Below are positions 1-11,073 of a DNA stretch of 64,000 bases, in pieces (the first letter of the stretch is position 1; the number at the start of each line of letters is the position of its first letter). The notes below the pieces were generated by a model. The model was given only the letters and a program-made list of their open reading frames with translations. It was not told the origin of the DNA and searched no databases. The stretch is from Tetracladium setigerum. Taxonomy: Eukaryota > Ascomycota > Leotiomycetes > Helotiales. The position numbers were made by a program, and so were the translations under genes. The stretch is taken from the NCBI GenBank assembly GCA_031472005.1, contig PZJY01000008.1, positions 620,001-684,000 of the forward strand, in the 5' to 3' direction.

Positions 1-2257
1 CTAATCGCCGTTTTGGAAAGAGTGGTATGGTTTTGGATAGTTGTTCGGTCGGTGTTGCAAGTTGGTTGTAGACTAGCCAGTTGACTTCACGGGGCGGTAA
101 TCACTTCCTTGGAGCTCATCAATACAACTATTCTATTTGGTTTGAAGCATATTTTAACATTCCTAATTGCACTCGCATTTCACAGTTACATTTTTCACTT
201 CATTTGGGAAAAGTGAGTGATTTTTTTGGGTATCTCTCCTTGCTATCACGGTCCTGCTAACCCATCAACCAACCAATCAATAATCTACCTTACAAATATA
301 TCTATAAATTCATCCTCCTTATCAACAATTCCACGAGATCTGCATACTATGGCGCGAACGAGCTTTAGATAAATTTGACCTCCCTCCAGAGTACTTGTCT
401 GAAAGTTCATGGCTCCAGAGCAGCAACCGCCGCCCAACCAGCCGACCAACATTTTTCATACGATCAGAAATGGCCGAGAATAATCTACGTTCTTTTTGAT
501 CACGCAGTGATTCCAAGTCATTTAATTGCTGAAAGAAACCTAAATCGAAATATGAAAGAGTGTACTTCAGTCAGTATGTGGATTATTCGAGAGTGAAGGA
601 GATGTTGACAATGTAAAGGTATTTCGACAGTGGAAAAAACAACAACAAACAAAAGAATTCAAGAACGCGGGGAAGTCTTTGCTTCTCATCTAGTTTTGTA
701 AATCATCTTTTTCTATCTCTCTCGTGTAATCTCTTGTAATCCCATCTCATCACATCCCTCCCTCTCTCATGACGGCAAAACAGGAAATCATGGGAAACAA
801 GAACACCAGGAGCGCGTTCGGCTGGAACGACTGGGACGGCGACCAGGTTTGTTGAGGGAAACAAACGAAGTTGGATGTGATGAGGAAAAGAAAATCTCAA
901 AGATGGAGGGGGAAGGGTGCTTTTATAGACATATTTCTAAGAGAATTTTTGCTGGTTCGGAGGATGGTAGGACGGTAGGACGGTAGGATGGTAGGAGAGT
1001 AAAGTGAAGAGATCTCCAGAATCCAAACGATGTTGATGAGCCACCACCCATGACCACAACCTCACCCTCACTCAGTCAAATTTAGATTGGACTACTCAAA
1101 ACCTAAAACACAAACAAATCCTCCCCATATCAACTCAATCTCTAGCTGTCAGCTAACCTGCTGCAACTCACTCACAAAGTGAAATGACCATCACACTCAT
1201 TCATCACTACATTAGCGATTTGTATGCGTTTGGGTTCAACTGTGCAACAGATAGAGAGGGCTATAAAAGATGGAATATTTCATGAAAGATGTCAACATAT
1301 GATACGAGAAACCTTTCCAGCAACACATAAGAATAAGAAGGGAGAAGCTTGTTCTTGGGACCACAGCCAGGAAAGTCAAAGCAGGTCCGCCATGAGAGGG
1401 GAAAGAGGAGGACACGAGTAGAGAAAACTTGCCTGGCATGAGAATTTTTACTGTTTTTTATACTTTTGTTACTTGACGTCAGGTTCTTTTCTGATCTTTT
1501 TCTTTTCTTTTCTTCTTCTTTTTTAAGTTTTATTGTTGAATCTCTATCCCCTCTTCGCATCATCAACATCTCTCTCACCGTCGAATAATATTCACCCGGG
1601 CTGACCGTGATTATGGGCAGCTAGGCCCCTTCTTCTGAACACGGGTTCGCAGTTCGAGAACTTGAGTTGTGTCTTAAGATGAGTGGGAACAAAGAGGCAA
1701 CACTTTTCCCACGAAATATGAACCGGACGCAGCTTTGTAGATGGTGTGTATTTGTATCCGCTTATGAAGAGAGAGGTGATACGAAATAGCCGGCAGCTGT
1801 GGTGATTAGCGTAGAAAAACTGAAAAGCTTTCGCCTGGGCCGTGGGTTCCATGTAAGACTTACGTATAAATCTTTGGCATTAGTATGCACTCTTCGTCTC
1901 TAACATAGTCATTCAGCCGCTGCAACAGTGAGATTTCCCATTCTATAAATATTTATTTAGTATTGAAAAAATATCAAAAATTCGATAAACTACAATTCAA
2001 GTATCTTACCTAGTATCGAGTTTAAGAGATAATGATTCAATTGCAACCACATGCCTTGGCTGTAGTAGGGCTCTAGCAGATAGACAATTCATCTATTTCC
2101 TTATTCCTTCAACCCCTTCTCTCGTGTTCTCTTCTCTTGATGTCAAACCCCCCAACTACAAAACGTACAACATACAAAATTCAACAAATACAACTCATCC
2201 ATGCCTCCCCTCCCAATTTCACCACTCACACACACACACACCAGCTTTTTTCTCCCT
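1..2257. other. Intergenic region without a supported gene
   Basis: No reading frame in this stretch looks like a conserved protein. It is AT-rich with pyrimidine tracts, such as a long CT-rich run near 1490-1580. A tiny plus-strand ORF at 769-855 (28 codons, starting MTAKQEIMGNK) ends at a possible GTTTGT donor. It could be a short exon or chance, and I found no second exon for it. The stretch may hold UTRs of a gene left of the window and the 3' flank of the ssr4-like gene. Confidence 0.5.
961..995. repeat. Short tandem repeat, 8-bp unit
   Basis: About four head-to-tail copies of an 8-base unit reading GACGGTAG or GATGGTAG are seen directly. This is a simple minisatellite in intergenic DNA with no visible function. 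Confidence 0.8.
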
Positions 2258-4778
2258 TCAGTTTTTTACAATTCTACAATCTTTACAACCCATCACCCTC
2301 CCCATCATGCCCCCATCCGCACTTACAACACCGTGAAACGCATCACCAAAAGCACTCTCATCCATGCCCATGCCCATCCCTTCATCACCATCACCATCCA
2401 ACCCGGTATCATTATCATCAACATCATGAAGTCCGCCTAACCCTCCATGGCCATTTCCATTTCCATTCCCATCACTTCCCAATCCACCATTACCATTGCC
2501 ATTGCCGGCACTTCCACCCGTTTCCCCCTCACCACCGCCCAACACCCTTTCAGCATCAGCATCAGCATCCCCGAAATCCGCAACCTCAAGCTCATCCGCA
2601 TATCCACCCGCCCCCTCCAAATCGCCCAGGTCCGCGAAATCATTCGGCGAGGTGTGAAAATCGGCGAGAGGGGTGGATGTGTTTGTTGTCGAAGCTGTTG
2701 GTTGTGCTTGGGGAGTTGCTTGTTGTTGTGGGGTTTGTATTGCGGCGGGTTCTTGGATTGTTGGTTGTGGATTTTGATTGGATGTGATGGTAGAGGTAGA
2801 TGGTGTGTTTGTGGTGGGGGCAGCTGTGTTTGGAGAAGTACTAGTAGGCGATCGACCACCGGGGGGAACGACGACCCAATCGCCCTCTGCAGTTTGATTT
2901 TGATTTCCGAGCGTGCTGGCTTGTCCTTGTGCCGGAGGTTGTTGTTGCACAGCTGCCGGTGAAGGAACGTTCGCACCTGGTGTCCCAGCAGCTGAATGTA
3001 GCTGTGCTTGTGGAGTAGGGAAATTCGTACTCGCTGGCGTAGCGTTGGAAGATAATCCGGTATGGAACTGGTCAAGGAGTCCCGCAGCTGAATTGCCCAT
3101 TTCCATATCTGCGTCTCCAATCATAACACCACTGTGACTTGAGCCGTTATTTGAACCTGGTGGACTAACTCGAGCCGTTGGTGCAATGGCTTGTGGACTT
3201 GGTGCTGTGGGGGCTTCTTCGTAACCACCTGCTTGAATGCGCACGAGTTCTTCGACTTGTCTCGCGTGTCGTCCGACGGAAGCTTCGACTTTGGCAACGA
3301 TGTCAGAAACTTTGGCCGGGGTTGCTTTGACGGCCAGGTCGTCGTCCTTGTCATCTTCCTCGGTTCGTCCTTCAAGTCGCCAGTATTCAGGTCCGGTATC
3401 TTCTGGGTTGCTGACGGCAGTTCGCAATTCTTTTTCTGCCACACTAAGCACATCACCTTTGCGGAATCTGGCCATTCGTTTGGCGTGCTTTGCCTTGAGT
3501 CGTTCAATCTCCTTTTTCTCTTTGGCGATGCGCTCCGTGGTTCTCTGGCGGAATTGGTCTGCCTTTCCAGCATCCAAGCGTCCGACATAGGCGAGCTTTC
3601 CAGCATCTTTGTCGACCTCAAACGGCGCATCGAAGATGTCTGCGGTAAGATCCGCCAGTTCACCACGCACACCAAGGCCGAGATCAGCGGGAATGATTTG
3701 ATTCATGGCGTATGGGGACGACAGAATCTCCTCCATCCATTCGTGATTTTGCTTGTACCGCGCAACACTAATTTCGCGAGGAGTGACATGATCGAAAAGG
3801 TCGCCGCGGGAGGTATCTTCCTCATCATCAATTTCAAGAAGAGCGGCTGGATTATTGACAGAGGCAGCAGCGGCACTAGCATTCGGACGCGCTCGTTTAG
3901 CAGGTGGGCCTTGTTGTTGCTGTGGGGGCGGCGGCTGCTGAGGAGGATATGCCATAGCTTGAGGTACCCTCGCAGGTGGCGCATTACCACCATACATTGG
4001 CTGCTGGCCCTGCGGACGGCCACGAGGAAATGCGATAGATGGCCAATTTGTGCGATCGTGAAGCATGAAATCCTTCTGCACAATCTGGCCCTGTGCATGG
4101 AGATGTTGACGAACGTTCATCGTTTGGGTGATGCGCATATCGATAGGGATGATGTTGGCGGGAACACGATCCGCGGGCTCGGCTTGAGAGTAATGGACAA
4201 TCCAAAGACATGGATCGGGATTGGGCCCTTGGTGATTTGGGTTTCGTGAAGGATGGAGACGGTATCGTCGACGGGTGTGTGTCGCTAGAGCTTCACCGGG
4301 GGAGAAACCGATTTTCTGGTGGTACATTTCCAGAACCTGGCAGGCATGAGTTTTTGAATTGAAACTGGGAATGAAAACATTGAAACATGAAAGCGAAAGG
4401 AACTCTAGAACTACATACATATCCACCAACGTCCAATTGAAAAGCAGTCTCATTCGGCGCCCAAATATATCCATCACTGGGGAACTCTGCACCAAGGGAG
4501 GGTGATTGCCAAACAAGAAGAACCGTTCCATCCACTGGCCTATCCAGGTATGTCCAGTAGAAAGGAGCAGTATCGCGCGTGATCTTCGGAGCACCGAGAA
4601 GCCATTCTGCCACTTTGTCGGCGTGGAGAGCTGGGAGTTGTGGGAATCGATAGGTGGAAAGGAGATGGACGTGTGCTTGCTGTTGTCGCATTCATTTATT
4701 AGCCATTGGAAGCTGTACGGCAAAGGGCGCATTGGAACCTACCAGCTCACGCTGAATGCCTTGACTTGGGTCGTTCAT
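2258..4778 (-). CDS. ssr4: SWI/SNF and RSC chromatin-remodelling subunit Ssr4-like
   Basis: Predicted nuclear protein of 791 residues in three exons (4778-4743, 4679-4419, 4336-2258). The introns are 63 and 82 nt, and exon lengths sum to a multiple of three. The start at 4778 gives MNDPSQGIQREL. An in-frame TGA shortly after it lies inside intron 1, so the longer continuous frame is not the true N-terminus. The N-terminal ~200 residues carry the fungal Ssr4 domain, recognised by the stretches LLGAPKITRDTAPFYWTYLD, SDGYIWAP and KDFMLHDRTNWPSIAFPRG. A Pro/Gln patch, a Lys/Glu-rich coiled-coil-like segment (RIAKEKKEIERLKAKHAKRM) and a long disordered Ser/Thr/Gln/Gly tail follow. In fission yeast Ssr4 is shared by the SWI/SNF and RSC complexes; that role here is from family knowledge. 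The C-terminal tail is weakly constrained, so its exact end is less certain. Confidence 0.85.
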
Positions 4779-6066
4779 CTTCGCGCCGATGCGATGGGTT
4801 GATGACGAGAAATTGATTTGATGGTCCGGATGGTTGATACTGAATCGATGGAAATTCGTTGAAATCTGACAGAGGTCGCGTTTCCTCAGGTCGCGACCAG
4901 CGCTAAACCATTTTAGAAAGCCTTGCACGTGACTCAACTCAACTTCTACACAATTCACACCCCAAGTCAGCCAACGTCCACATGAACTTCAATAATAACT
5001 TGGGTCATAGCAGCAAGTCTTGCTGTAAAGAACACGAGAAGAAACGCTTGTCATTTAGGAGTGTCTAAATTCCTCCGGGGGCTCTCCGAGGGCCACTGCC
5101 ATGGAGGCGAAGAACTTTCTATTTTCTTATGATAAATACCGTCCCAAAAACGTCTTGAACTGTGCAATCCACTTGGTTTGGCGTGTTTTACATCAATTTA
5201 TTTGTGTCGGGCTTCTGCCACTACATTTGTTCTCATCTTCACCACGGCACTCTATTTTGCTAGGTATGTTCTCGCTGAACAACCACGCAATGAGGCCGAA
5301 AAGACTCGGAAGACCAAATACTATCTCTCTGTTTCCTTCTTATACCAGCGATACATACCTCACCATCAACTAACAATGTTCATATCATGGACATTGAAAA
5401 TATCCTATGGAAGATAACAAAATAATCAAGGATCAGGGATGCCTTCTCGACGATATCTTCCATCAAAAGGCTCCAGCGCCAAGAAAAAATAATAGGAAAG
5501 CAAAACCTCAAAAACAAGAAAGAAACACAAACTGGCATTTACTGTCAAACTTGTTGACAGATATACGAGGCAGGCCACGAAATGTGGAACAATGGTTATA
5601 ATCCATCTCAGGTAGAATTATAGAAGCTTCCATTTGACTAACCTTGTGCCGCTTCGGGCTAGATTCTGAAAGGATGTTATCCAGCAGAAACCTCTGTATG
5701 CCCGCAACCAGTATGCTTATACCAATTTTGACTGTATGATAAACGCCCTTCAAATAGCACCCTCCAAGAAAACTTCCAAAGACCCCCAAAAAGAACAAGA
5801 ACAACAAGAAAGTAAAACCCCTCCTTTCCCCTTCCCCCTCCACCAAAAGTAGAACCGTAGAACCAGTATGCTTATAACCAGATTTGACTTTTAATGATAT
5901 ACAACCTTCCCAAAAACTCTCTCCAAGAAAACCTTCCAAAAGTAGACCGCCTAAAGACAAAAGAGAAATAGGGATAGAAATCAAAACTCCGCCCAAAACC
6001 AAAAAAAAACGAAACCTAGAAACAAGAAAACAAAAAGCAATTGTACTTACTCAAGTCTCTCCCCAC
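4779..6066. other. Intergenic region
   Basis: About 1.3 kb between the 5' end of the ssr4-like gene and the 3' end of the low-complexity gene. No ORF here shows domain-like sequence. A strong donor-like GTAAGTAC on the minus strand near 6050, just downstream of the neighbouring stop codon, suggests a 3' UTR intron or an unrecognised downstream exon. A diverged duplication occupies part of this stretch (separate entry). Confidence 0.5.
5705..5965. repeat. Imperfect direct duplication, ~95 bp units
   Basis: Two related blocks start near 5710 and 5862. Both contain CCAGTATGCTTATA followed by a TTTTGACT/ATTTGACT segment, and both end in CTCCAAGAAAA(C)CTTCCAAA. They differ by many substitutions and small indels, so this is an old local duplication. 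No terminal repeats or coding capacity are visible. Confidence 0.6.
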
Positions 6067-6812
6067 TCAAAGACGACAATCACACAACAGCTCTTCTCCG
6101 AGCAAATACTCCCCATCCAACAACCAATCCATGCTCCCCTCCGCCAATCGCGCGCGCTGCTCAACTTCCCAATCAAGAACAGCATCCGTATAGTTTAGAT
6201 CTGCGTCAAAGGCTTCCTCGTCCAGCTCTTCTTCCGTGTAGGATGGTGTGTAGGGGGGTTGAATGCGAATGCTGAGCCGGGAGCGGTTGATGAGTTTGGG
6301 ACTGAGAAGGGGGAGGTGGTGGTGGAAGAGGAAGTGGTGATGGTTGGTGGTGTTATTGCTGCTCCTGGTGTTGCAGTGGTAGGTGCCGAGGAAGAGGAAG
6401 AGGTAGAGGAAGAGGAAGAAGAAGACGTAGTGGTGGTGGTGTTGGTGTTGATGGGAGAGGAGGAGGAAGAAGGCGTATTGTTGGTGGTGGTAGTGGCCAA
6501 CGAGGAGGAGGAAGGCGCAGTGGTGGTGGTGGTGTTGGAAGAAGAAGAAGAAGAAGAAGCAGCAGTTGGAGAAGAAGAAGGAGAAAAAGAAGCAGCAACA
6601 ACAGGAGGAGGAGAGTAAGGAGGAGAAACAGCAGGCGGAGGAGAATAAGGAGGAGAAGGAGGAGGAGAAGCAGCAGAATAAGATTGTGGAGGAGGAAGGG
6701 ATGAAGAAGAAGAAGAAGAAGAAGAAGCCAAAGAAGCAGCAGCCGAAGCAGCAGCAGCAGCGGCGGCCGAAACACGCTTAGCCGCGACCAACTTCTCAAG
6801 CATGCGTTTCAT
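6067..6812 (-). CDS. Ser/Pro/Thr-rich low-complexity protein with acidic C-terminus
   Basis: Not a recognised family. Translation most plausibly starts at the ATG at 6812 (MKRMLEKLVAAKRVS), followed by poly-Ala, poly-Ser, several PPYSPPP motifs and long Ser/Thr runs built of TCT/TCC/ACC trinucleotides. This frame ends at 6195 in an unconvincing basic tail. In the frame shifted by one missing base, the DNA from about 6300 down to the stop at 6067 encodes a natural-looking sequence: PPYTPSYTEEELDEEAFDAD and, further on, LDWEVEQRARLAEGSMDWLL. I therefore place the true C-terminus at 6067. A missing base or an unseen intron inside the repeat tract would join the two parts. Trinucleotide slippage is a third explanation. 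The function is unknown. Confidence 0.45.
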
Positions 6813-6857
6813 CTTATGTGAAGCTGGGATTGTTCTTTCCCGATGGGATCGACGTTG

Positions 6858-7030
6858 CCGATTTGATTGATTGATTGATTGATTGATCGATCGATTAGAG
6901 AAAGAGAGAGTGAGAAAGAGAACAAAAGAAGTTGGCTGGAAGGAATGATTAGATTGGATTGAATTGTTGTTGTTGCTGCTGTTGTTCTTGTTCTTGTTCT
7001 TGTTCTTGTTCTTGTTCTTGTTCTTGTTTT
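6858..7030. repeat. Microsatellites upstream of the low-complexity gene
   Basis: A tetranucleotide run (GATT repeated, about 6860-6890) and a hexanucleotide run (GTTCTT repeated about eight times, about 6979-7027) are read directly. They lie in the likely 5' UTR or promoter of the minus-strand gene starting at 6812. Confidence 0.85.
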
Positions 7031-7184
7031 TGTTGCTGAAGAAGAAAGAGAGAAAAAGAAGAAAAGAAGAGAGGGACAGGGAGAGTGGAGGAAGATATAT
7101 ACTTCCTCTTTTTTCGTGACAATAGAAAGGCATTTTGGGCGCGTGAAGAGTTGAGATTGTTTGATAGTATTGTTACACTTATAT

Positions 7185-7612
7185 TGTCACTACTTGACAA
7201 TAAGCGAGAAAAATTGCAGCAACAATAATAGTTGGTCATTTGGGATAACTGAAAAGGTGAAAGTTGAGCTTGCATACAACCACTTACACAAGAGGAAAGG
7301 AAAATTTGGGCTGAGTTGGAAGAAAGCTTGATGACATTGTGAAGCAAGGCGAGTAATCAATATAGTATTTCTGTTGTTGAAATTGAATTGTTGACACTTG
7401 ACAATAGATAGAAAATAAGCGAGAATCTGGCAGTGAGAATATGCGAGAGCTGAAGAGGTGAAAGTTGACTTGCACCCAACTCGAGTAAGTAGTGTTCATG
7501 AAAAGTATTGCATGCAGGATGATTAATCAAATTGACAACTGGCAAGAGAGAGAAATTGCACTAGCAATATGCGAAAACCAAAAAAGGTGAAATTTGACCT
7601 GCACATCACATG
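7185..7612. repeat. Three diverged copies of a ~100 bp element
   Basis: Three related blocks, roughly 7185-7290, 7390-7490 and 7530-7612, each share a TTGACA/GACAACT start, a GCGAGAA/GAGAGAAA segment and an ending AGGTGAAA(G/T)TTGA(G)CTTGCA or AGGTGAAATTTGACCTGCA. They lie head to tail between the low-complexity gene and the 3' end of the 6-phosphogluconate dehydrogenase gene. No ORF or inverted terminal repeat is visible. Confidence 0.6.
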
Positions 7613-7747
7613 ACCACGTATTTCTCATGAAATCAGTTCAAGTAAGATCATTCATTTTGTTTCGTCGTTATTCGATATTTTCTGAATACACCCTCATTCC
7701 ATTATCTAACTTCCTACCCACCAACACCACCAACAACCATCATCAAC

Positions 7748-9834
7748 CTATGCTTGGTATGTTGAGGCTGAAACATTTCCACCACGACCGGTCCAGTTGA
7801 CGTGAATGTTCTCACCCTCCTTGTACTTCTCGTTGGCAAACTTGGGCTTGATGTGGAAGGTGTGTGCACCAAAGTAATCACGTTGAGCTTGGAGGAGGTT
7901 GGCTGGGAGGTCCTCGGTGCGGTAACCATCGAACCAGTTAAGGGCAGTGGAGAAAGATGGGGTTGGGATACCAAGAGCGGCGGCCTTGCCGACAACATCT
8001 CTCCATCCTGGCTGAGCCTTGTGGATAGCCTTGTTGAAGAAGTCGTCGAAGAGGAGATTCTCGAGGTCTGGGTTGTTGCGGTAAGCGTGGGTGATATCCT
8101 TCAAGAAGACGGATCGGATAATGCATCCTCCACGCCACATGAGGGCAATGGATGGCTTGTTGAGCTTCCACTTGTATTCCTTGGCAGCCTAAAACGAAGT
8201 TAGTAATACGTATGGAATTCGGTTGGGTGTACGCACCTCTTGCATCAACATGAAACCTTGAGCATACGAGATGATCTTGGAGGCGTAAAGAGCCTGTTCG
8301 AGATCCTCGAGGAATTGTTCCTTGTCGCCGGTGAATTCGGTTGAGCGGGAGACGTAGTTGAGAAGAGTGGAGGCCTTGGTACGCTCAGTCTTGAGGGAAG
8401 AGAGACAACGGGCCAAGACAGACTCGGCAATCAAAGTAACTGGCATTCCGAGGTCGAGAGCGTTGATGGCAGTCCACTTTCCGGTACCCTTTTGTCCAGC
8501 GGAATCCAAGATCTTCTCGAGAAGAGGAGTTCCGTCCTCATCGTTGAAGTACATGATATCACGGGTAATTTCGATCAAGAAGGAGTCGAGAACACCCTTG
8601 TTCCACTTGGTGAAGACATCGCCAATTTCCTTGTTCTTCATTCCAAGACCGCGCTTCATGATATCGTAGGCCTACCATCATTAGCGGGAGTGATCCCCAA
8701 ATAAAAGGGAATGTGGAAAACTCACCTCGCAAATCAATTGCATGTCACCGTACTCAATACCGTTGTGGACCATCTTGACGTAGTGACCAGCACCCTCATC
8801 ACCGACCCATTCGCAGCATGGCTCTCCATCACTCTTGGCGGCGATGCTTTGGAAAACATCCTTGATATATGGCCAGGCCTCCTCGTTTCCACCGGGCATC
8901 AAGGAAGGACCGTAACGGGCACCCTCCTCACCACCGGAAACACCGCTACCAACGAAACGGATTCCCTTGGTCTTCAAGTATTGTGTTCGGCGGTTGGTAT
9001 CTGGGAAATGCGAGTTACCACCATCAATGATGATATCACCCTCCTCAACACCGGACTCGAGGAGAGTCTCGATGAAGTCATCGACAGGCTTTCCGGCCAT
9101 AACCAAAAGCATCATTCGGCGGGGGGTCTTGAGCTTGGAGACGAAGTCCTTGACATCCTTGGCACCAATGATAGACTTTCCTATAAGAAGATGGTGATGT
9201 TAGAGGTAAGGTCTTTCTCTCTTTCTCGCAAAGTAATGGGGGAGGAATTTGAAGCTTACCCTTGGCCTCGTTGGCGAGGAAGTGGTCAACCTTGGAGGTT
9301 GTGCGGTTGAAAGCAACAACGTTGAAACCGTGATCAGCAGCATTGAGGATCAAGTTCTGGCCCATGACGGCCAAGCCAATGAGGCCGAAATCTCCGCTGG
9401 GAGCATTGTCAGTATTTGAGGTGGAGGAGTTGTTGTTGGTGTCTGCAGGTGTAGAGGAGGCAGAGGGAGTAGCAGAAGCCACCAAACCCCGTGCTACACC
9501 TCCGATATCAATGCCAGCCAAACGGGCGCTGGAGGGAATGAGAGTAAGAAATGATGAAGCACACAGGAAGAGAGGGAAGAGGAGGAAGAATTGCCGGACA
9601 ACGCATCTCCAAATGACAGAAGCATCTCCAGCAACAGCAGCAGCAGCTTGTCGAAAATGGGAGAAACATTTGTTCTTGCTGCTGCTGCTGCAGAGGGAGG
9701 GAGAAATTGTGGTGGTTGATGGAGGGGTGAAGTTTGCAGCAGCAGCTGCTGCATCACCGGCAATGGTGGGGTAATGTTTTGACGAGGGGCAGTTCGAGGA
9801 AATGGGAGAAGGGTACTTACGTTGGTCCGCTCAT
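7748..9834 (-). CDS. gnd1: 6-phosphogluconate dehydrogenase, decarboxylating
   Basis: Oxidises and decarboxylates 6-phosphogluconate to ribulose 5-phosphate with NADP, in the cytosolic oxidative pentose phosphate pathway. Exons: 9834-9821, 9528 (or 9396)-9260, 9180-8726, 8671-8237, 8188-7748. Diagnostic segments are GLIGLAVMGQN (NADP-binding), GSGVSGGEEGARYGPSLMPG, the active-site stretch HYVKMVHNGIEYGDMQLI, and the C-terminal TALNWFDGYRT. The 14-nt first exon encodes MSGP plus two bases. Two 3' splice sites are in phase with it. The proximal one (exon from 9528) gives 537 residues with a Ser/Thr-rich insert. The distal one (exon from 9396) gives MSGPTGDFGLIG and 493 residues, the normal family length, and is probably the main product. 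Intron 1 contains CAG/CTG repeats. Confidence 0.95.
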
Positions 9835-11073
9835 GATGTAGTAAGTTGGGAGATGTGTGGGAGAGTGAGGATATAATTTTCCAGATGGGCAATGGGCTGT
9901 GAGAGGGATGAAGGATGAAGGAGGTCGAGAGATTTGGATGGGGAGGAGGAAAAGAGTTTTATTGTCGACGACGAAGACCGGGCAGCGCAAGAGGTTCTTG
10001 TAGCTGGTCGGATCAATTGAGGGGCTAATCGATTAGTGGCCAAAACAACGCAAAAATAATAAAACACAACCCCCCTCCCCCTCCCTCTCATTGACCCCTC
10101 CAAATCCCTGTCGCCTACCGATCCCTATCTCTCTTCTCTTCTGTTCTGTTGGATCTCCCACACGGGAAGAGTTTCAGCTTGCAGGGCATTAGCCATGCCA
10201 AACAACAGTCAATAGCCGCTTCCAGCCATCGAAGGCTTAGATAATCCGATATATAATAATCTAACGAGTTTTACAACTGCAGAGAACTGCATATCACCGG
10301 GTCCGATGGCTTCTCGCTCGCAACATAATCGCAGCTAGTGCCATCTCATGGGCAACTAATGGCAGCTACTGGCAGCTAATGGGTAAGTAATCGCTCGCTT
10401 GGGCCGGAGATGAGTATGAGAAAGCAGTGATTTGTGATTATTTTGCAGCACAAGCGGCTGACCGTTGCACGCTATCATTGGGCCTGCGAGATATTGGGTG
10501 TGTTTGACTGTTTGCTGATTATTCAGACTTCCGTGGAGTCAGGAAATGTATGGAAATGCCACAGAAAAAGCCCCCTTCTCGCCCTCCCCGCTGTCGCTCT
10601 CACCCTCGCATTTCCATCCTCTCCCCCCACCATTCCATCGTCATGGCAGGAGATGCATTTCCACTTCTTCCGACGCTCCGAGTTTCTCCCCCCACCAAGC
10701 GCCAAGACTGGATGGTGGTTGAATATGCCAAGGCGCTAGATCCCTTCTGCATTCACTCCTTACACGTGACTCCGAATTGATTCCGCCGGGTCAAGCCAAG
10801 ACATTTCGTGCGCCATGACTTGGGCCTCATTTTCCATCAGGGAATAGCGACAAAGACGAAGCAAGACGACATCAAACCTTTCGTGACTTCAACTTTCTGC
10901 ACCAAAATTCTCTGCACAACTCACCAAGATACACCAACTCCATCTGCCATCGACCAGCTGTCATCTGCGACCCCTTTTGACCGCATCTACTGCTCGTCAC
11001 AACCCTTCTCGGGATACGCGCAAGAGGTACGTCTAAAACTCAAAAAGACAAAAACATCGACCAGCAATTCATC
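9835..11073. other. Divergent promoter region between gnd1 and the RNA-binding protein gene
   Basis: About 1.2 kb between two divergently transcribed genes. It holds CT-rich tracts near 10075-10140 and a short degenerate repeat around GGCAGCTAATGGG at 10330-10385. Small ORFs here look random. No further gene is supported. Confidence 0.5.

Noticed and set aside
2137..2787. Plus-strand ORF rich in His/Pro/Thr opposite the ssr4-like gene
   Set aside because: It is the reverse reading of the low-complexity Gly/Asp-rich tail of the ssr4-like gene, with no domain of its own.
6259..6799. Poly-Glu, poly-Val and poly-Leu ORFs in the trinucleotide tract
   Set aside because: Alternative frames of the same TCT/TCC repeats. 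Homopolymer proteins without a natural start or flanking sequence are not credible genes.
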